Translations under genes and position numbers: made by a program
The notes under the pieces: model-generated
What the model was told of the DNA's origin: nothing
The model's input: only the letters and a program-made list of their open reading frames with translations
Databases searched by the model: none
Shown here: piece by piece, positions 45,639 through 46,698 of the stretch
How positions within the stretch are numbered: the stretch's first letter is position 1
Layout: every line of letters begins with the position of its first letter
Assembly: GCA_040904025.1 (NCBI GenBank)
Contig: JBBDUG010000009.1
Span: forward strand, 1 to 46,698
DNA length: 46,698 nt
Direction: 5' to 3'
Source: JBBDUG01 sp040904025
GTDB taxonomy: Bacteria > Patescibacteriota > Minisyncoccia > Phycocordibacterales > SW-6-46-9

Positions 45639-46010
45639 GTGAAATATCACCTATGTGAAAAAGTGTCTGGTCGCATATTTATAGAAGAAGACTTCAGAAA
45701 GGCTGTGGGACGAAAGGACAAGCATGCATACCTTCAATTTGATGAGAGTTTGGACACATTCGAGCTACAGACTCTTCAGGAGATGATTGATTCAACAGAG
45801 GTTGCTGAATTAAAGGGGTATGAATTATATGAATACAGATTTAAATTAGACAGACGTATTGCTCGGATCTTCTTCCACAGAGAAGATGATGTAGCACACA
45901 TGCTTCATCTCTTTATAAAGAAGTCTACTCGTGGATCAAAAACAGATAATAAGCATGTAGAAATAGCGATGACACGAAAACAGAGTATTACTTGTTTACC
46001 AAATGTATAA
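45639..46010 (+). CDS. HigB/RelE-like toxin
   Basis: A 123-residue protein of the RelE/HigB type (Gp49-like). The second half has the typical strands and basic residues: ELYEYRFKLDRRIARIFFHR near 70-89, then HMLHLFIKKSTRGSKTDNKH and VEIAMTRKQ. Such toxins cut mRNA on the ribosome. The start is GTG at 45639, since the ATG two nt earlier stops at once. The gene is followed by an Xre-type antitoxin overlapping by 8 nt, and the toxin-first order is that of HigBA. Confidence 0.8.
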   Translation: MKYHLCEKVSGRIFIEEDFRKAVGRKDKHAYLQFDESLDTFELQTLQEMIDSTEVAELKGYELYEYRFKLDRRIARIFFHREDDVAHMLHLFIKKSTRGSKTDNKHVEIAMTRKQSITCLPNV

Positions 46011-46422
46011 AACAATATCAATGGGATACTTCAGCAATTTAGTTAAATATGATGGCAAAGATAAAGCGGGACTTGCTATACGCACAAGCTCGCAGATTAC
46101 ACGTGCCCGTATCACAGCGGGACTTTCCCAAAAAAAACTTGCCAAGAAGATGGGAACCAAACAATCAAGTATTTCGCGAGCTGAGGGAGGTAGCACCCTA
46201 CCCAGCTTAAGTTTCCTGCAGAAAATGGCAGAAGCCCTTGGTACATATATCATCGAGCCCAAATTCGCCACAGTGGCAGAACGTGAACAAGCGATAAAGA
46301 ACCAAGAGTCTCTTAACAAAGAGATTAGGTTCTTTTTTGGGAGAGATGGTTTTCTGCAAACAGAAAAAGTGGCTTCGGGAACAAGGGAGACGGATCGAAA
46401 TAGAAAATTAGAAACAGTATAA
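46003..46422 (+). CDS. HigA-like antitoxin (Xre-family HTH)
   Basis: A 139-residue protein with an Xre helix-turn-helix at about 30-85: ITRARITAGLSQKKLAKKMG, TKQSSISRAEGG and LPSLSFLQKMAEALG. It probably neutralises the upstream toxin and represses the operon. The start may be M7 (MGYFSNLVKYDG) rather than the ATG at 46003. The C-terminal 50 residues are extra and have no clear fold. The 8-nt overlap with the toxin supports coupling. Confidence 0.82.
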   Translation: MYKTISMGYFSNLVKYDGKDKAGLAIRTSSQITRARITAGLSQKKLAKKMGTKQSSISRAEGGSTLPSLSFLQKMAEALGTYIIEPKFATVAEREQAIKNQESLNKEIRFFFGRDGFLQTEKVASGTRETDRNRKLETV

Positions 46423-46440
46423 AATCCTAATATCAATTAT

Positions 46441-46698
46441 ATGAGCAAAAAAGTAAAACATGTATGGAGCATCCTCAGCAAAACCTCCGCAATAGACTAC
46501 CAATCAAATGACCTAACTATCATACAGGTCATAGACGAACTCACCGCACAGATCCCCGAGGGAGAAGGAAATATTTCAATCAATTTCCCAATGCAGTTAA
46601 CATCACTGTGGAAGCGTGTCGATACTGATGATATAAAAACAGATGCCCAGTGTGATGTACGCGTTGATTTCATCGACCCAACGGGTAAGAAAATGAAT
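46441..46698 (+). CDS. Unknown protein, 3' end cut by window edge
   Basis: Open from ATG 46441 to the window end, 86 codons seen. It starts MSKKVKHVWSILSKTSAIDY, continues NDLTIIQVIDELTAQIPEGE and then NISINFPMQLTSLWKR. The 'hvWSIL...ssID..tN.lsL..vie' pattern is found in a widespread uncharacterised bacterial family (tentatively DUF6941-like), often beside restriction or toxin genes. It lies 18 nt after the antitoxin and may share its transcript. Confidence 0.6.
   Translation, partial: MSKKVKHVWSILSKTSAIDYQSNDLTIIQVIDELTAQIPEGEGNISINFPMQLTSLWKRVDTDDIKTDAQCDVRVDFIDPTGKKMN

Noticed and set aside
1..46698. Genetic code 25 (TGA as Gly)
   Set aside because: TGA ends holB, hpf and atpF exactly at the expected protein ends, so standard code 11 applies.

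Overview
This 46.7 kb window looks like part of a genome from the Candidate Phyla Radiation (Patescibacteria, Parcubacteria-like). The proteins are small and often trimmed: a 410-residue ProRS without its editing insert, a 123-residue ATP synthase delta subunit and a 433-residue MurA. Two MreB paralogues, NYN and PEGA proteins, and a secreted protein with paired peptidoglycan-binding repeats fit the same group. Most genes lack a Shine-Dalgarno site. TGA is a normal stop (holB, hpf, atpF), which argues against the code-25 CPR lineages.

Layout. 1-8.4 kb is a minus-strand housekeeping block for envelope and translation (murA, mreB-like, holB, frr, rseP; proS, mreB). It is interrupted by one GC-rich secreted-protein gene on the plus strand. 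8.5-12.5 kb carries a PEGA membrane protein, a helicase-dead PriA-like protein, def and fmt. 12.5-13.7 kb holds hpf, a coupled 59-residue membrane protein, a DUF167 gene, a broken small ORF and tRNA-Asn.

14.3-21.05 kb is the most unusual part. A hairpin repeat of about 38 bp recurs some 12 times, always in the same orientation. Nearly every interval between copies holds exactly one small gene, on either strand. The products include a YdjM-like protein, a P-loop kinase, two ParB-like paralogues, an LMW phosphatase and several small membrane or unknown proteins. It resembles a cassette array, but the repeats do not match classical attC sites and no recombinase is visible.

21.9-26.3 kb is a coupled three-gene operon: two proteins with GH130 domains and a phosphomannomutase-type HAD protein, probably for beta-mannoside phosphorolysis. 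26.5-32.8 kb carries a sugar-dehydrogenase-like propeller, a small secreted protein, a DUF2914 membrane protein and a 1092-residue beta-helix/CBM6/PG-binding surface protein. 33.1-33.3 kb holds a strong candidate small RNA. Then follow a cold-shock protein, DoxX, MscL, a host-attachment-type protein and DUF378. 38.3-45.5 kb is a complete F1Fo ATP synthase operon with an extra membrane-protein gene between atpD and atpC, and a c subunit with Na+-type residues. The right end has a HigBA-like toxin-antitoxin pair and a truncated ORF.

Two gene architectures coexist. Many genes have a -10 hexamer only 6-8 nt before the ATG, so their mRNAs are probably leaderless; this also settles several start codons. 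A second set has promoters with -10 TAGTGT or near-consensus hexamers, leaders of about 30-130 nt and strong intrinsic terminators. These are monocistronic, mostly of unknown function, and some have a perfect Shine-Dalgarno. All statements come from reading the sequence; no database search was run.
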